Positions 10,675-22,926 of a stretch of DNA of 64,000 nt are shown here, piece by piece. This DNA comes from Saposhnikovia divaricata (Eukaryota > Streptophyta > Magnoliopsida > Apiales > Apiaceae): positions 186,408,939 through 186,472,938 of the forward strand of contig CM071601.1 in the NCBI GenBank assembly GCA_036435485.1, given 5' to 3'. The notes below the pieces were generated by a model. The model saw only the letters and a list, made by a program, of their open reading frames with translations. It was not told where the DNA came from and ran no database searches. Made by a program: the position numbers and the translations under genes. Numbering within the stretch: position 1 is the stretch's first letter; the number at the start of each line of letters is the position of its first letter.

Positions 10675-13600
10675 AGAGAGGCAGAGGCACACATGCCTGG
10701 GTTCGTGAAAGACTGGACAGGCCTTTTGCGATTAGTACTTGGTGGAATCTATTTCCGCTTTGTAAACTCACTCTTCATACTTCGTGCTCAGACCACGATC
10801 CAATTCAGCTTGACTTGCTAAACGAGAAGGTTTCATAAAAAGTTTTCAGATTTAAATTTGAAAACACATGGCTACTGGAGCCAGTAGCCATGTGTTTTTG
10901 TAAAGAGGTCTTAGTTTTTTGGTTGAACATGCCAGCCATTCATCTCCTTAAACTCATATCTGTTTCGTCCTTTATGGCAAGGTGGGGACGGAATTTCTTT
11001 CATAAGTTCCGGGATAAAGTTACGAGATAGAAGGAAGTGCTAACTGATTAGTTGATTGTACGGATGAAGATAGTGTGCAGCAGTACCTAAGTGAGAAGAA
11101 TAAGCTGAATGATTTGTTGTTTCATGAGGAGGCCTACTGGAAACAGAGAGCAAAATTGCTCTGGTTAACGGAGGGGGACGAGAATACTAAATTCTTCCAT
11201 GCATCTGCATCTACAAGAAAGAAAACCAATCATATCTCCCATCTCGTGACATATGATAGTGTGGTTGTTGATAACCATGATGATATGTGCAGGGTAGTTC
11301 AGGTCTATTATACTACTATTTTTGCAAGTTCAAGAAGGTAGGGAGGGGATGTTCGAGTTGGTGCTGACAGAGTTATTTCGAATGAGCAAAATATATAGTT
11401 GATAGCTGATGTCTCTTTCGATGAGTTCTCATTAGCTATAAAGCAAATGCATCCCGATAAGGCATTTGGACTCGACGGATTAAATCCGACCTTTTTTTAG
11501 TAATTCTGGTCAATTATGGGCAAAAAGGTTTTTAAATGTTGTAAGGATTGGTTATAGCAAGGTAGTTTACCAGCAGGTGTAAACGAAATGATTATTGTTT
11601 TAATTTCGAAGAAAGAAAATACATGTTGTATGAAGAATCTAAGTTGAATTGCATTATGTAACGTGCTCTACAAAATTCTTGCTAAGGTCCTTGCCAATCG
11701 ACTAAAGATTATTCTGCCAGGGGTAATATCAGAAAATCAATCTGATTTTGTGCCAGGAAGCAATATTTCGGACAATGTTTTGGTAGCTTTCGAGATTATA
11801 CACTACATGAAGAGGAAGAATTATGGTAGTGAGGGTGAAGTTTCTTTGAAGTTGGATATTAGTAAAGAGTACGATCACGTTAAGTGGAGTTTTCTGAAGT
11901 CGAGAATGCAAAATATGGGGTTCTGCAACAAATAGGTCGATTGGATCATGATGTACGTTTCTATTGTGTCGTATGATGTATGTCTAAATGGGTTTTCTAT
12001 TGGGCCTATTGTTCCGCAGCGTGGCTTCCGACAAGGGGACCCATTGTCCCCTTATTTATTTTTGTTGTGCGTAGAAAGGTTATCGAATTAATTCACCGGA
12101 TAAAGCTATAACAGATGGTATTGTGCACAGTTGTAAATTAAGTCCTTCAGCCCTATTGTTACACATCTGCTATTTGTAGATGACAGTTTTATATTTTTTC
12201 GAGCGACTGTGGAGGAAACTATAGCTGTGAAAACTCTTCTCAATGATTACGAGAGGTTATCAGTCCAATCTATTAATTTTCAGAAGTTGGGAGTGCTTTT
12301 TAGTGCTAATGTCCATCAGGAGAAGAAGTTGGAATTGACTGAAATTCTAGGAGTACACTCAAACTTACGTAATAGCAATTACTTAGGTCTCCCCTCTCTT
12401 ATTGGTAGATCGAAGAAAAGGGTGTTTGGTTTTTTAAAGGAAAGAGTAAGTAAGAGATTGCAAGGATGGCAGGATAAACCTCTGTCGAGGGGTGGTAAAT
12501 TTGTGTTAATTAGGAACGTAGCCCAGGCGTTCCCTTCATACTGTATGACGTGTTTTTTGATTCCTAAGTCATTATGTTAAGAGATTGAGAGAATGCTAAA
12601 TAGATATTGGTGGAACTCAAATTCGAGCAATAGCAAATGTATTAATTGGGTGGCATGGGATGGGATGAGTATGTCGAAAAGCAAAGGGGGCCTTGGATTC
12701 CGAAATCTACATGGATATAATATTTCTTTACTTGGCAAGCATTGATGGAGTTTTATGAAGAATCCACAAACTTTGGTCTCTCGAGTTTACAAAGCAACGT
12801 ATTTTCCTGATACGCATTTTTTGAGGGTACAAAAGGGTGGGGTTCGAGCTTTATTTGGGATGGTATCTGTATAACAAAAGAAGCTCTATTTAAAGGGTTT
12901 CGATGGGTTGTTGGTGATGGAAGGGAGATAAGTGCCACTAAAGATCCTTATCTGCGGTGTAAACCAGATTTTCGTGTCGAGCAAAGTCACAATATTGACA
13001 ATGCCCAGTGTCTGGTATCCAGTTTGTTTCTTCCAGGTACTAAGTAGTGGAATGCGGAAAAAATCTATTCAACCTTTCAAGATGTCGATGCTAAAGCCAT
13101 TCTGGTAACTCCCATTCCACAGAGGGATATAAAGGAAAGAGTCGCGTGGACTTGCACTACTACTGGTCAATATAGTGTGAAATCGGGTTATCAAATGTGG
13201 CATGACCAGCATATTGGTTATGGAGCTATTTTGCAATCAGTTGGTTGGAATAAGCTTTGGAGAATGCAGATACCACACAAAGTGAAAATCTTTCTATGGC
13301 GATTTTGTCGTAACAACCTTCCAGTTCGGAAGTGGTTACGTTCAAAAGGTGTATCTCTCCCCATAATTTGTCCTATGTGTCAGTCAGACATCGAAAACCT
13401 GTTACACGTCTTCTTTGACTGCCCGTATGCTACTCAGTCATTAGCTACGCAGGTGGGGGCTATAATATGCAGTCAGTAGAGTTTGCTCAAGATTGGCTTT
13501 TGAGTAAGTTAAGCATAGCCTCGTCTGTGGAGTTGTTTAAGATTGTAACTGTCTTGTGGGGGGTGTGGTGCTGGCGTACTAAAAAGGTATGAAAGGATAA

Positions 13601-14778
13601 GTCTATTGATCCTAGCATTGCAATGGATTGGAATCGAAAAGTTCTTGCAGAATAGAGAGAAGCTCAGCGTAAGAAAACGGAGGAGGTAAGAGGAAGTCTG
13701 GGGAATGTGGTGAGTTCTGTTCATAAGTGGAAACCTCCTGATGAAGGAAGTATTAAACTAAATGTCGATGCCTCGGTTCACAATGGAGCTGATTCTTTCA
13801 TTCTTTCTTTCATTCTTGGGATGGTGTTACGAGATTATAAAGGGTCGTTCATTGAAAGGAAATGTATGAGGTTGAAGGGTACTAACTCGGTGTTTGAGGA
13901 TGAGGCGATAGGTGTGAACGTAGCTTTGTCATGGGTGTTCGACAGATTTGCTTGCAAGATCATTATTGAGTCTGATTCTATACTCACAATCCAAGCATTA
14001 TAAAATGGTAACGACAACTGTCTTGACGTTGGTAATATGTTGGAGAGTTATCGTCATCTTCTTTCGTTGAGTAGTAATTTTTAGATTGTTATGTGGCTCA
14101 TGAGTTGGCCAGAATACCTTATTTGCTAGATTGGTACAATGTTTCCATGGCTCCTCCAAGTTCTGTGTTGGAGTCTCTTTTGTATGATGCTTCTTATTAA
14201 TATAATTTCCTTTAGTTTTCAAAAAATATATAGTACTTTTTTAATTGAATAAATAAAGTATATTTAAGTAGGAGCACTTTAGTCAAAAAAAATTATTACT
14301 ATATTTTGAAGTTCCAATTCTAATAGCAACGTAGTTATATATAAGTTGTGTTCGAGGATGTGCAGAACCGTATTTGTTAATGTTCTATACTTTAAAAAAA
14401 ATTATTCTAATTTGTTTAAAATTATCGAATAATAAAAACAACGAACAACATTTTTTACTAACTTAAACGATTATTACTTGAACCTTTAATTGTTGATTAG
14501 TTATATAAAAAGAATATAAGACTTCATTGGTATATATATACATAAATTCCAAACTTATATAGATAGCTAGCTATAGAATAGATATCTTGCATAATTACGA
14601 TAGCATTATAAATATATATTTTTCTTCCTTGTTAGATTGTACATAAGAGACATGCATGTGACAGTATGGGGTAAAACCTCAAACTGACTTTATTGTTTAC
14701 CTGGTCAACTACAGGCAATTAAGTAAATTTTAACTTTTAATTAAGTTACATAACATTTAAATAAAATTTAGTTGAAAT

Positions 14779-16387
14779 TAGAGCTGTTAACGAACCGAGC
14801 TGTTCGTGAGCAAGCTCGAGCTCGGCTCGTTAAGGGCTCGGCTCGGCTCGGTTCGTTAAGAGCTCGAGCTCGAGCTCGAACACAAAAAAAAGCTCGTTAA
14901 GCTAACGAGCTCGAGCCGAGCTTTTAACATGTGCGGCTCGAGCTCGGCTCGAGCTCGGCTCGAGCTCGTTCGGCTCGGTTCGGCTCGTTAAAAGCTCGAA
15001 AAAAAATCAAAATTTTTACTTTCTATTTTTTTATCTTCAATCAAATTAATTTTTTATTTTTTGAAAATTTGGGAATATCACTAAATTAGAAATATCTTGA
15101 CATCCGTACGGTTGGATCGTCGAAAAATATTTTTTAAAAAATAGAAACAACAATTCGTGACAAAGCACTAGTTACTAGTACTAGTAAAATTAGTGGTGAT
15201 CTACTAAGATCTCCAACCAAATTAATTTTTTATTTTTTGAAAATTTGGGAATATCACTAAATTAGATATATCTTGACATCCGTACGGTTGGATCGTCGAA
15301 AAATATTTTTTAAAAAATAGAAACAACAATTCGTGACAAAGTACTAGTTACTAGTACTAGTAAAATTAGTGGTGATCTACTAAGATCTCCAACCAAATTA
15401 ATTTTTTATGTTTTGAAAATTTGGGAATATCACTAAATTAGATATATCTTGACATCCGTACGGTTGGATCGTCGAAAAATATTTTTTAAAAAATAGAAAC
15501 AACAATTCGTGACAAAGCACTAGTTACTAGTACTAGTAAAATTAGTAGTGATCTACTAAGATCTCCAACCAAATTAATTTTTTATTTTTTGAAAATTTGG
15601 GAATATCACTAAATTAGATATATCTTGACATCCGTACGGTTGGATCGTCGAAAAATATTTTTTAAAAAATAGAAACAACAATTCGTGACAAAGCACTAGT
15701 TACTAGTACTAGTAAAATTAGTAGTGATCTACTAAGATCTCCAACCAAATTAATTTTTTATTTTTTGAAAATTTGGGAATATCACTAAATTAGATATATC
15801 TTGACATCCGTATGGTTGGATCGTCGAAAAATATTTTTTAAAAAATAGAAACAACAATTCGTGACAAAGCACTAGTTACTAGTACTAGTAAAATTAGTAG
15901 TGATCTACTAAGATCTCCAACCAAATTAATTTTTTATTTTTTGAAAATTTGGTAATATCACTAAATTAGATATATCTTGACATCCGTACGGTTGGATCGT
16001 CGAAAAATATTTTTTAAAAAATAGAAACAACAATTCGTGACAAAGCACTAGTTATTAGTACTAGTAAAATTAGTAGTGATCTACTAAGATCTCCAACCAA
16101 ATTAATTTTTTATTTTTTGAAAATTTGGGAATATCACTAAATTAGATATATCTTGACATCCGTATGGTTGGATCGTCGAAAAATATTTTTTAAAAATATT
16201 TTTTAAAAAATGCAAACTAGCTGCTCGGTAACGGCTCGTGTGCGGCTCGATTTCTTAACGAACGCTAGCTTGAACAAATATTTTGTGCGATAATAAAGCT
16301 CGGCTCGGCTCGGTTCGTTAAGAAAAAAAGTAAAGCTCGGCTCGTTTAGCTTAAAGCTCGGCTCGGCTCGGTTCGTTAACAGCTCTA
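14779..16387. mobile_element. Non-autonomous hAT element carrying a 176-bp tandem array
   Basis: Perfect inverted termini (TAGAGCTGTTAACGAACC at the left, its reverse complement at the right) are flanked by an 8-bp target duplication GTTGAAAT at 14771-14778 and 16388-16395. Copy B at 48255-48270 is the empty site with one GTTGAAAT. Subterminal sequences are arrays of GCTCGAGCTCGGCTCG-like motifs. The centre is not transposase but six full units and one partial unit of a 176-bp repeat. It inserted directly after the last sense codon of the minus-strand GH17 gene and supplies its stop codon. Confidence 0.95.
15045..16211 (+). repeat. Homogeneous 176-bp satellite array inside the hAT element
   Basis: The landmark ATTAATTTTTTAT recurs at 15045, 15221, 15397, 15573, 15749, 15925 and 16101, exactly 176 bp apart each time. 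Units are nearly identical, with only occasional single-base differences such as CCGTACGG versus CCGTATGG. Each contains CATCCGTACGGTT followed by GATCGTCGAAAAATA, then AAAGCACTAGTTACTAGTAC. The last unit is cut at about 110 bp with a short duplication of ATATTTTTTAAAAA at its end. Confidence 0.95.
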
Positions 16388-17343
16388 GTTGAAATTGAGT
16401 TGATACTTGGGCTGCTGTGTTGTGGGGTTGAAAAGCCCAAAATGTCTCTCCGTCTCTGCCCCATTCTTGTTGTTTTCATCAAACATTGCAAACAGAAAAG
16501 TTTCGATAGTTCCCGGTTTCTTTGGTGTCCCATTTCCTCTAACATGATCAATTAAATTCTTGTAGTAAGTCTGTGCATTTTCTACACTTGCCCCTCTGCC
16601 ACCTTCAGAAGGCCATCCACTCTCAGATACAACAATCTTGATGTTCGAACCTCCCATTTTCTCGACAGCCGAGTACATAACATCCAGCAATGCATCGAAA
16701 AGGTTCTTGTACTCTAGATTACCATCCCCTACAATCACATTGGTTGGTTTAAACAAAGCATATTCAAGATTTTCCTGAGGATTTCCAGCATAGCTGATGT
16801 ACGGATAAATGTTTGCTAGTAATGGCAAATTGTTTTGGGCTAAAAAGTCAATGATTGGTTTGATGAATCCTTGTGCGTTGTCTTTAAATGAACCCTTTGA
16901 CGGAGGAGACGAATCGGGACCAATGAGACCTGAGTATGTGGCGGTTGAAACCTTGATTTGATCTTGTAATCCTGCGCTTACAATTGCATCATGCACATTT
17001 CTCATGACAGGAAGAACAAACCCAAGGTAACGGGAAGCATCCGTGTCAGGATCAACTTCATTTCCGACAGAAATGTAACGAATTTTGACGTCAGAGTACT
17101 TGATAATATTATCTTGAACCCATGTTGTTGCTACAGCAGGATCTTGAAGGGATTCAAGCTTCGTGTTTGTCACGTCAAGAATGAGCTCTATGTTTGTTCC
17201 TCTAAGAGCTTGAAGTGTATCTGGAAGTGGATCGTAGAGTCTCATTCTTTTGATTCCATTGTCATTGTACAATCTGACTGTATCCTGTTCGGTTGGTAAA
17301 TTGTTCCCGTTTCTCCCATTACACACACCGATGGGCTGCGCTC
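16385..17343 (-). CDS. GH17 beta-1,3-glucanase, copy A, exon 2
   Basis: Main exon of a plant endo-beta-1,3-glucanase (PR-2 type), a secreted enzyme that hydrolyses (1,3)-beta-glucan in callose and fungal walls. It follows an acceptor (TTTGCAG) and continues exon 1 (34034-33962) in phase, giving 343 residues in all. Mature enzyme starts near AQPIGVCNGRNGNNLP. The acid/base Glu is in ISVGNEVDP (residue about 120) and the nucleophile Glu in VVSESGWPSEGG (about 265); both are intact. It ends YQLNFN. The stop codon TAG is formed by the first bases of the hAT element at 14779-16387, not by the native TAA. The intron holds a 16.25-kb CACTA element. Compared with copy B it has Thr for Pro in ILDVPNTK and Ile for Phe in VKFRYIS, both at normally conserved positions. 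Confidence 0.93.
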
Positions 17344-17574
17344 CTGCAAATTAATTAAAGTGAACCAACCGATAAGTGATTGATTATTATAAGAATATTA
17401 GTGAAATCATGTCCATGTTTATATATTCTTAATTTCTTGTGACCAAACAATGTTATTCATGACATACATATAAATTAGATCATCCTCTTAAGATAGTTTA
17501 AAAATATGTATTACTCTATAATTATGTCAAATTCCTTTTAGCCATATACATGTTTTGTAAATTGGGCACCTAAT

Positions 17575-18185
17575 CACTACAACAAATCTGGCTATAGACG
17601 ACACGTATCAGACAACACCCATGGAAAAAAGTATTGCCCGAAATGATCAGACAACTGTTATTTCCCAACTCGAAAAAGTATTGTATAATCCTACATTCAC
17701 ACAATGGGCCAAAACCGTTGTGTGATAAATCTTACCAAACAAGCATTTCTTGACCAGGGGTGTTGTGTAAATGCATAAGTATTTTTAACATTAGACAAGC
17801 CTTAGCAAATAAGTGTTGTGTGAATGCCTGCAACACAATATACAGGAAAACCGTTGTTGCATTCAGACAAGTGTTTTTAGGTCTGTTGTCTAATTAGAAG
17901 TCATACAATATGTAATCCATAGTGTTGTGTGAAAGTGAACCAACACACAACATTTTTTCGAAATATTATGTGAATGAAGCATAGACAATACTTCGTAAAA
18001 AGTATTGTTAGAATGAGACAAGTGGTTTCCAATGTGGTATTGTGTAATGATATTTAACACAAGTGCTTTACATAGTGTTGTATGAACTTAATCCAACACA
18101 CAACAGGTTCTGGCCTATTGTGTGTTTCAACTCATACAAGTGTCTTCTGTTTAAAACTGTTGTCTAATGAACTGTACATGAAAAA
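17575..18185. repeat. CACTA left subterminal repeat region
   Basis: More than twenty short motifs of the types ACAACA, GTGTTGT and CAGACAA occur in both orientations. This is the arrangement expected of CACTA subterminal repeats, where transposase-binding sites cluster. It mirrors 33240-33827 at the other end. Confidence 0.8.
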
Positions 18186-19070
18186 AAAATATATTTAAAA
18201 GATGACTAACCTACAAAATTGGCATCCAACAAACCAAACAAACAACACTCCGTTAAATTTCACCAATATTAAACCAATCAGATCAAGAGAACATTAGTGA
18301 TTTACATAGTTAAGAGAAGCACTACAACATTAGTATAGAAATAGGGTAATAAAACAGTAAAATGTAGCAAGTATATTCAACTGGTGCAGGATCCTATAGG
18401 TAGGGTCATATGATTCAGAGTCTGCAGGCTTGTTATTGTGCAATGTGCATTACAGTGCTTTAAAGAACCACTTGAAATTTGTGGACCTTCCGGAACTAAA
18501 TTTTTGATAAAAGAAAAGGTGCAGGCACATTTAAATTTGTAGGTTAATAATTTTAGAAAATAAAAAACTTGGGAAAATAAAAATGATTTTCTATCAATAA
18601 CAGAGTACACACAAGAGACTTTAATAGGGTTGTCAACTCATGTAGATATGAGAAGCATATTAGCCAAAGAATGAAACTCACAACCACCATACCAAACAAA
18701 GCTATCAAATAACTCCGAACCCACCTATTAATATTGCTATCGTAAGACAAGTTGAAATCTATAGTTCACCCCTCTCTTACCCCTGTTATGTTAGAAATAA
18801 TAAGAGCAGGGTCAGAACAGGAATTTCCATTTCCTCGAAATCTGGTAATATTCTTAGAACATACCAACAGCAACTGTAAAAATCTTATATCGACGTCTGG
18901 AGAAGAGAAAGATTTTCTGACTATCAACTCTTTCTTAGTCCATAGTATAGTAAGAATTTATACACATTGACTAGAGCAGGGCATGCTTAACATCACAAAA
19001 TTATAATTCTTCAAGACGAAAATCACAATACGAAATCGACAAAAATTACCAATACATTAAGCAGGGCAAT
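18186..19070. other. CACTA interior, no recognised gene
   Basis: Non-coding as far as I can read. On the minus strand 18750-18553 is open and has a hydrophobic stretch (YLIALFGMVVVSFILWLICF) that resembles a membrane segment. It could be part of another captured fragment; I do not recognise it. Confidence 0.3.
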
Positions 19071-19474
19071 TTAATATTTCTTGGCCTCAGTCAGTACAAT
19101 TTGATCATTTCCACTCTCGTATCTGGCCAACACTCCGTTGCTTGAATTGCAAGACTGGTATGTAGCTTGTGTTACCACACAAGTATTATGTTGCGTCGAT
19201 ACATAATTAAAAACTGCATCACATTTCACCAAAACACGTACAAATCAGACCGTACCAATCCAAACAGTATTTGACACAAACAATCTTATTGAACACATAA
19301 CAACATGCAGAGAAGGAACCTAGATAATTTACTCTGTTCTGCAGGACAGAGGCTAGAAAGAATGCTAACCGAGAGTGTCGCCGACGCTAAAATTGTATTT
19401 CTGCAACCAACTTAGGTAGTTTACTCCTGTGTTCCAGTTTTCGGAATCATCAACGTTATAAACCAGGCAATCAA
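19071..19474 (-). pseudogene. Captured phytocyanin (plastocyanin-like) gene fragment, two exons
   Basis: Exon 19474-19370 (after acceptor ATTACAG) encodes YNVDDSENWNTGVNYLSW and LQKYNFSVGDTL, the first half of a phytocyanin domain. Its donor CTCG|GTTAGC joins in phase to exon 19213-19071 (after acceptor GATGCAG), giving VFNYVSTQHNTCVVTQATY then QSCNSSNGVLARYESGND and a stop shortly after LTEAKKY. Phytocyanins are secreted or GPI-anchored blue-copper-type proteins; the Cys in SCNSSN is a ligand position. The signal-peptide exon and the C-terminal part of the domain (the usual YYFIC segment) are missing. It lies on the minus strand inside the 16-kb CACTA element, so it is a captured fragment. 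Confidence 0.85.
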
Positions 19475-20835
19475 CTGTAATATTCCTTAGAAATAAAGGA
19501 TAGTTGAGAAAATGTATCATCATAAAGCAAATCAAAGGTTTATCTCCTTTCATTGCTTCTACCTGTTACCAAAGGATGAAGCTAGTAACAGATTTAAGAA
19601 ATGGATGAGCACAGAAAAATGCAGACATATTGCTTTGTGCATCTATAAGATACATACAAGTACAGGCAATTGATGAAGCATATACGGACTTCTCAATGTT
19701 ACACATCGGTGTCAATGTTACACATCGGTGTCATTAAGTACATACAAAATAGAGAGTACTGTCCGGTAAGAATGTGGCTTCTATCCTATAATTGACTTGC
19801 TCAAGATGCATAATCTTAAGCATCACCAGAATATACAAGCATCATTATCTAGGTAAATCATTATCTAGGTAAATACAGACATATTACTTTGTGCATAATC
19901 TTATGAATTATTAATCCAATTCATAATGCAAACACTTGCTAAATCTGTTATCTGTACTCTTATCATTTATACTACTTGTTTTTCAAAATAAGAAAGGTGA
20001 ACAAGAAATGGAAAAATGCATATGCAGTTGTAGCCAGAGAAAGCCATTACATGATCAAACAAACCCTTTTCTGAATTGACTACAGGGCTATCGCTCCTCG
20101 GACATATATATTTATGCTTGAGATTAATGAAATAAGTAAGGTGCCCTTTGTACTCCTAGTAGGGTCGTTAGTGCCGACAGTTTTTAAGTGTAACATAGCT
20201 GGCTACTTCACCCAACGACTGCGACACTCCAGCCAAACTGTCTTTGTGTGCACAAATAAACTGTGAATAAGCAAAGCCTCAAGTACCTCAAGGTGTTTGA
20301 CATAAGTTCCCAACGAAAAATCTTATCTTGATACTTCTCATCAATTTAACAGCGCTTTTTTCTTCCGATTCTTCATGCTTCCATAACCCTCATTACTCTT
20401 GGCACCAGGAGGAGTGCATAAGCTTCAATCTCGACAACTCAAGAAGTGAGTCATAACAAACAGAATAAAAATGACTTAGAGATAAAGATAAGAATTATCA
20501 AAGTAAGATGTGTGTCTTTGTGTTGTGTTGAGACTGACTTAGAGCTGAAAGGGGGGAAAATGAAATTTTAGGTTAAGAGCTGAAGGGGGGAAATGAAATT
20601 GGCGTGGAGGAGGGAAATGAAAAAAATTTCATTTTTATTTTATAAAATGAATTTGTAATGTAGTAGTAGTAATTTGAGTAAGTATTTATTAAAACAATTA
20701 TGCATGATAAATTTTAAAATTTCTATTTTTTAATATCTAATGATTTGAGTGATGTGTACAAAAACTTAGAAAAAAAGAATTCAGTCTTGTACGTGTTTAT
20801 AATATAAATCCTCCAAAAGTACTACTCGTTCTAAT
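19475..20835. other. CACTA interior, no recognised gene
   Basis: No coding signal I can support. A 20-base tandem duplication (TCAATGTTACACATCGGTG) lies at about 19695-19735. A GGGGAAATGAAAT-type purine tract at 20540-20640 resembles the one at 4660-4800 beside the other 176-bp array. Confidence 0.35.
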
Positions 20836-20904
20836 TAGTGTCGTACCGATTGAACATGATCTATTTTTTTAAAAATATTTTTCGATGATCCAACCCTACG
20901 GATG

Positions 20905-20978
<74 letters not shown>

Positions 20979-21086
20979 CTAACTAGTGTCGTACCGATTG
21001 AACCGTAGAGATGTTAATATATATATCCAACGAATATGGATCATGCTCGTTAAAGGAAGCAGCACTTTTACTCTGTTTTGGATAAA
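20836..21086. repeat. 176-bp-family fragment split by an (AT)n microsatellite
   Basis: TTTTTTAAAAATATTTTTCG and GATCCAACCCTACGGATG are the conserved box of the 176-bp family in reverse orientation. It is interrupted by an AT dinucleotide run of about 33 repeats (20909-20974), after which the flanking motif (AACTAGTGTCGTACCGATTG) is repeated. Confidence 0.65.
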
Positions 21087-21438
21087 CTCTCATACAACCG
21101 GACCTTGTTATTTTTTGATTATTTTTTTCCAACACTAAAATAAGTGTTTATTAACATCTGTACAGTTCGATCGTCGAAGAAATCATTCAAAAAAAATATC
21201 CAACGAATCTGGATCCTGTCTCGTTAAAGGAAGCAGCACTTTTACTATGTTTTTCTTAAACTCTCATACAACCGGACCTTGTTATTTTTTGATTATTTTT
21301 TCCCAACACTAAAATAAGTTTTTACTAACATCTGTACAGTTCGATCGTCGAAGAAATCATTCAAAAAATTATCCAACGAATCTGGATCCTGTCTCGTTAA
21401 AGGAAGCAGCACTTTTACTCTGTTTTGGTTAAACTCTC
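21087..21438 (+). repeat. 174-bp tandem array, left part
   Basis: Two units, landmark CTCTCATACAACCGG at 21087 and 21261 (174 apart), and the CTCTC of a third at 21434 where the Athila-like element inserted. Each unit carries CATCTGTACAGTTCGATCGT or close variants, matching the conserved box of the 176-bp family, but the rest of the unit differs (GGATCCTGTCTCGTTAAAGG and so on). The array continues at 29578 after the retrotransposon. Confidence 0.88.
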
Positions 21439-22926
21439 TGTTAACACAAAATCACGCAAGCGTACGTGGTCACAAGTAATATATAAGGTTAAGTCCAAAT
21501 TCGTTCCCACAGGGATCAGGTTATGGTTCTTTTCAGTAAATGCACCTATTCAACAATGTATGATCTTAATTCACTGCTAAGACAAGTAATTAATTGAGAT
21601 TTTATTTAACTAAATTTAACTAATATGCAATTTAAGAATTAACTAGCTAATGAGATCTAAAATCAAATTACTTATATGGGAATAAACATGGAATTCTAAC
21701 TTCATTATCTACTTCACTTAGAGTCGCAGCCTTTAATCAATACATGTGATGGTTTTGATATCTGATCGGACAACACGAAATAAGTAAAAGCTACCTCTCG
21801 GTATACTAATACCAAACTACGCATGCATCCACAAAAGAGATAGAAGATGGGTAGACACCAATTATGTTTAGACCCTATATCTCTATAGAATTTGAAAACA
21901 TAAAGGTTTAAGCACAAGTTATCCACTTAGATCACATAGGGCAGCATAATATCTCTATTTACGCCACAAATCATGATGTTAAAACATCAACCTATCCTAT
22001 GCTAGCATGGCAAGTTCTAAATCTCAAGATCCACTCTCGTTTAGCAAGAGATTAACAAATTAGATGTTCGCGACGCATTTAAATACATGAAACACAACCA
22101 TACGAGGATATCAAGAATTCACCACACATAAATCTTTAAAGCATATAAACTACTAAGCTACATAGATAACTCCGTTAGAATCCCATGACAACGATTAGCT
22201 CATAATTGAACCGTTCATCGTCATGGGATTTGATGAAAACATGATATAAAACAAAATATAAATAAAAGAAGTAATTATATTAATAAACAAAGAGTTAAGA
22301 AAACAAATCTAGAATCCAGAATAACACAAAGGATGAAGTAGATCTAGATCCGTTGCTTGTCACGAGCGTTGAATCCTTCTCTCCTTTTCCCCCTTGCAGA
22401 TCTAAGCTATGTTACAAAAATAATAACTAATAATATGTCTATGTCTATTACAATGGTATGATGTGTTTATATAGGCACTACAAGTCTTGCCCAGCAAGAA
22501 AATACAAAACAGAATTATAATAGAATTTCTGCAAGATACGTTTCCTAATTTGATTATGTTTTGTAAGGAAAATTCGTGGCTGACTTTTCTTCAGATTTAC
22601 TGGAACGTTCCCCACGTAATTGGACCTCTGGACTATCTTAGAATGATAGGAAATCTCGTTATCTTCGCGTGGACTGCTTACGGGCCTAAAACGGACTTCT
22701 AGAACTCAAGATATGGCCAAAACAGTGTAAACTGTGCAACCCTTCTCGAAAATCCGAATTTTAATCAATTAATTCCCAAAAAATTATAAAAGCATCCACC
22801 TTAGTCAACATCCTCGTAATCCTGCACAACTAAGCAAAACACATCAAATCTACAACAACTTGAGCCCAAGACAATCAATTTAAGCCGAAATTAAGCGATA
22901 CAAGTGGATATAAAATCCACTTATCA
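21439..22926 (-). repeat. 3' LTR of the Athila-like element
   Basis: 1,488 bp, TGTTAACA to TTATCA, virtually identical to 28090-29577. Differences seen: T/C in GCGACGCATTTAAAT and C/G in AAATCTTTAAAGC. Confidence 0.95.

Larger units (their letters stand above)
7786..14200 (+). pseudogene. LINE ORF2 remnant (endonuclease, RT, RNase H), copy A
   Basis: Broken by stops and by the hAT insertion at 8338-10674. In order: endonuclease start MNIISWNYLGLENSRTVR (7786) and GDLNN-like catalytic region near 8190; middle linker WLTEGDENTKFFHASAS (from 11161); reverse transcriptase (11430-12240) with KILAKVLANRLKIILPG, a degraded KAYDHVKW block, RQGDPLSPY and a damaged FVDD; zinc-binding RT domain KLWRMQIPHKVKIFLWRFCR to CPMCQSDIENLLHVFFDCPY (13250-13430); RNase H IKLNVDASVHNGADSFI to IIIESDSILTIQAL (13750-14003); tail ending DASY-stop at 14200. 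Non-functional. Confidence 0.82.
6480..14225 (+). mobile_element. Degenerate L1-type LINE, copy A
   Basis: A LINE with ORF1 and ORF2 remnants, ending in TTTTCAAAAA. A 17-base target duplication (ATATATAGTATTTTTTT on the left near 6463-6479, ATATATAGTACTTTTTT on the right from 14226) differs at one base. The same element with the same target duplication is in copy B, so it was in place before the segmental duplication. Many stop codons and frameshifts make it inactive. A hAT element (8338-10674) splits its endonuclease domain. Confidence 0.88.

Noticed and set aside
16385..17343. Calling GH17 copy A a pseudogene outright
   Set aside because: Frame, catalytic residues and splice sites are all intact. 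Loss of the TATA box and the insertions suggest silencing but do not prove it.
20909..20974. AT dinucleotide run as a functional element
   Set aside because: Simple microsatellite inside a repeat; noted only as a feature detail.
21714..22702. Short open frames in the Athila LTRs (also at 28365-29353)
   Set aside because: They occur identically in both LTRs and have no conserved motif; LTR sequence is regulatory, not coding.
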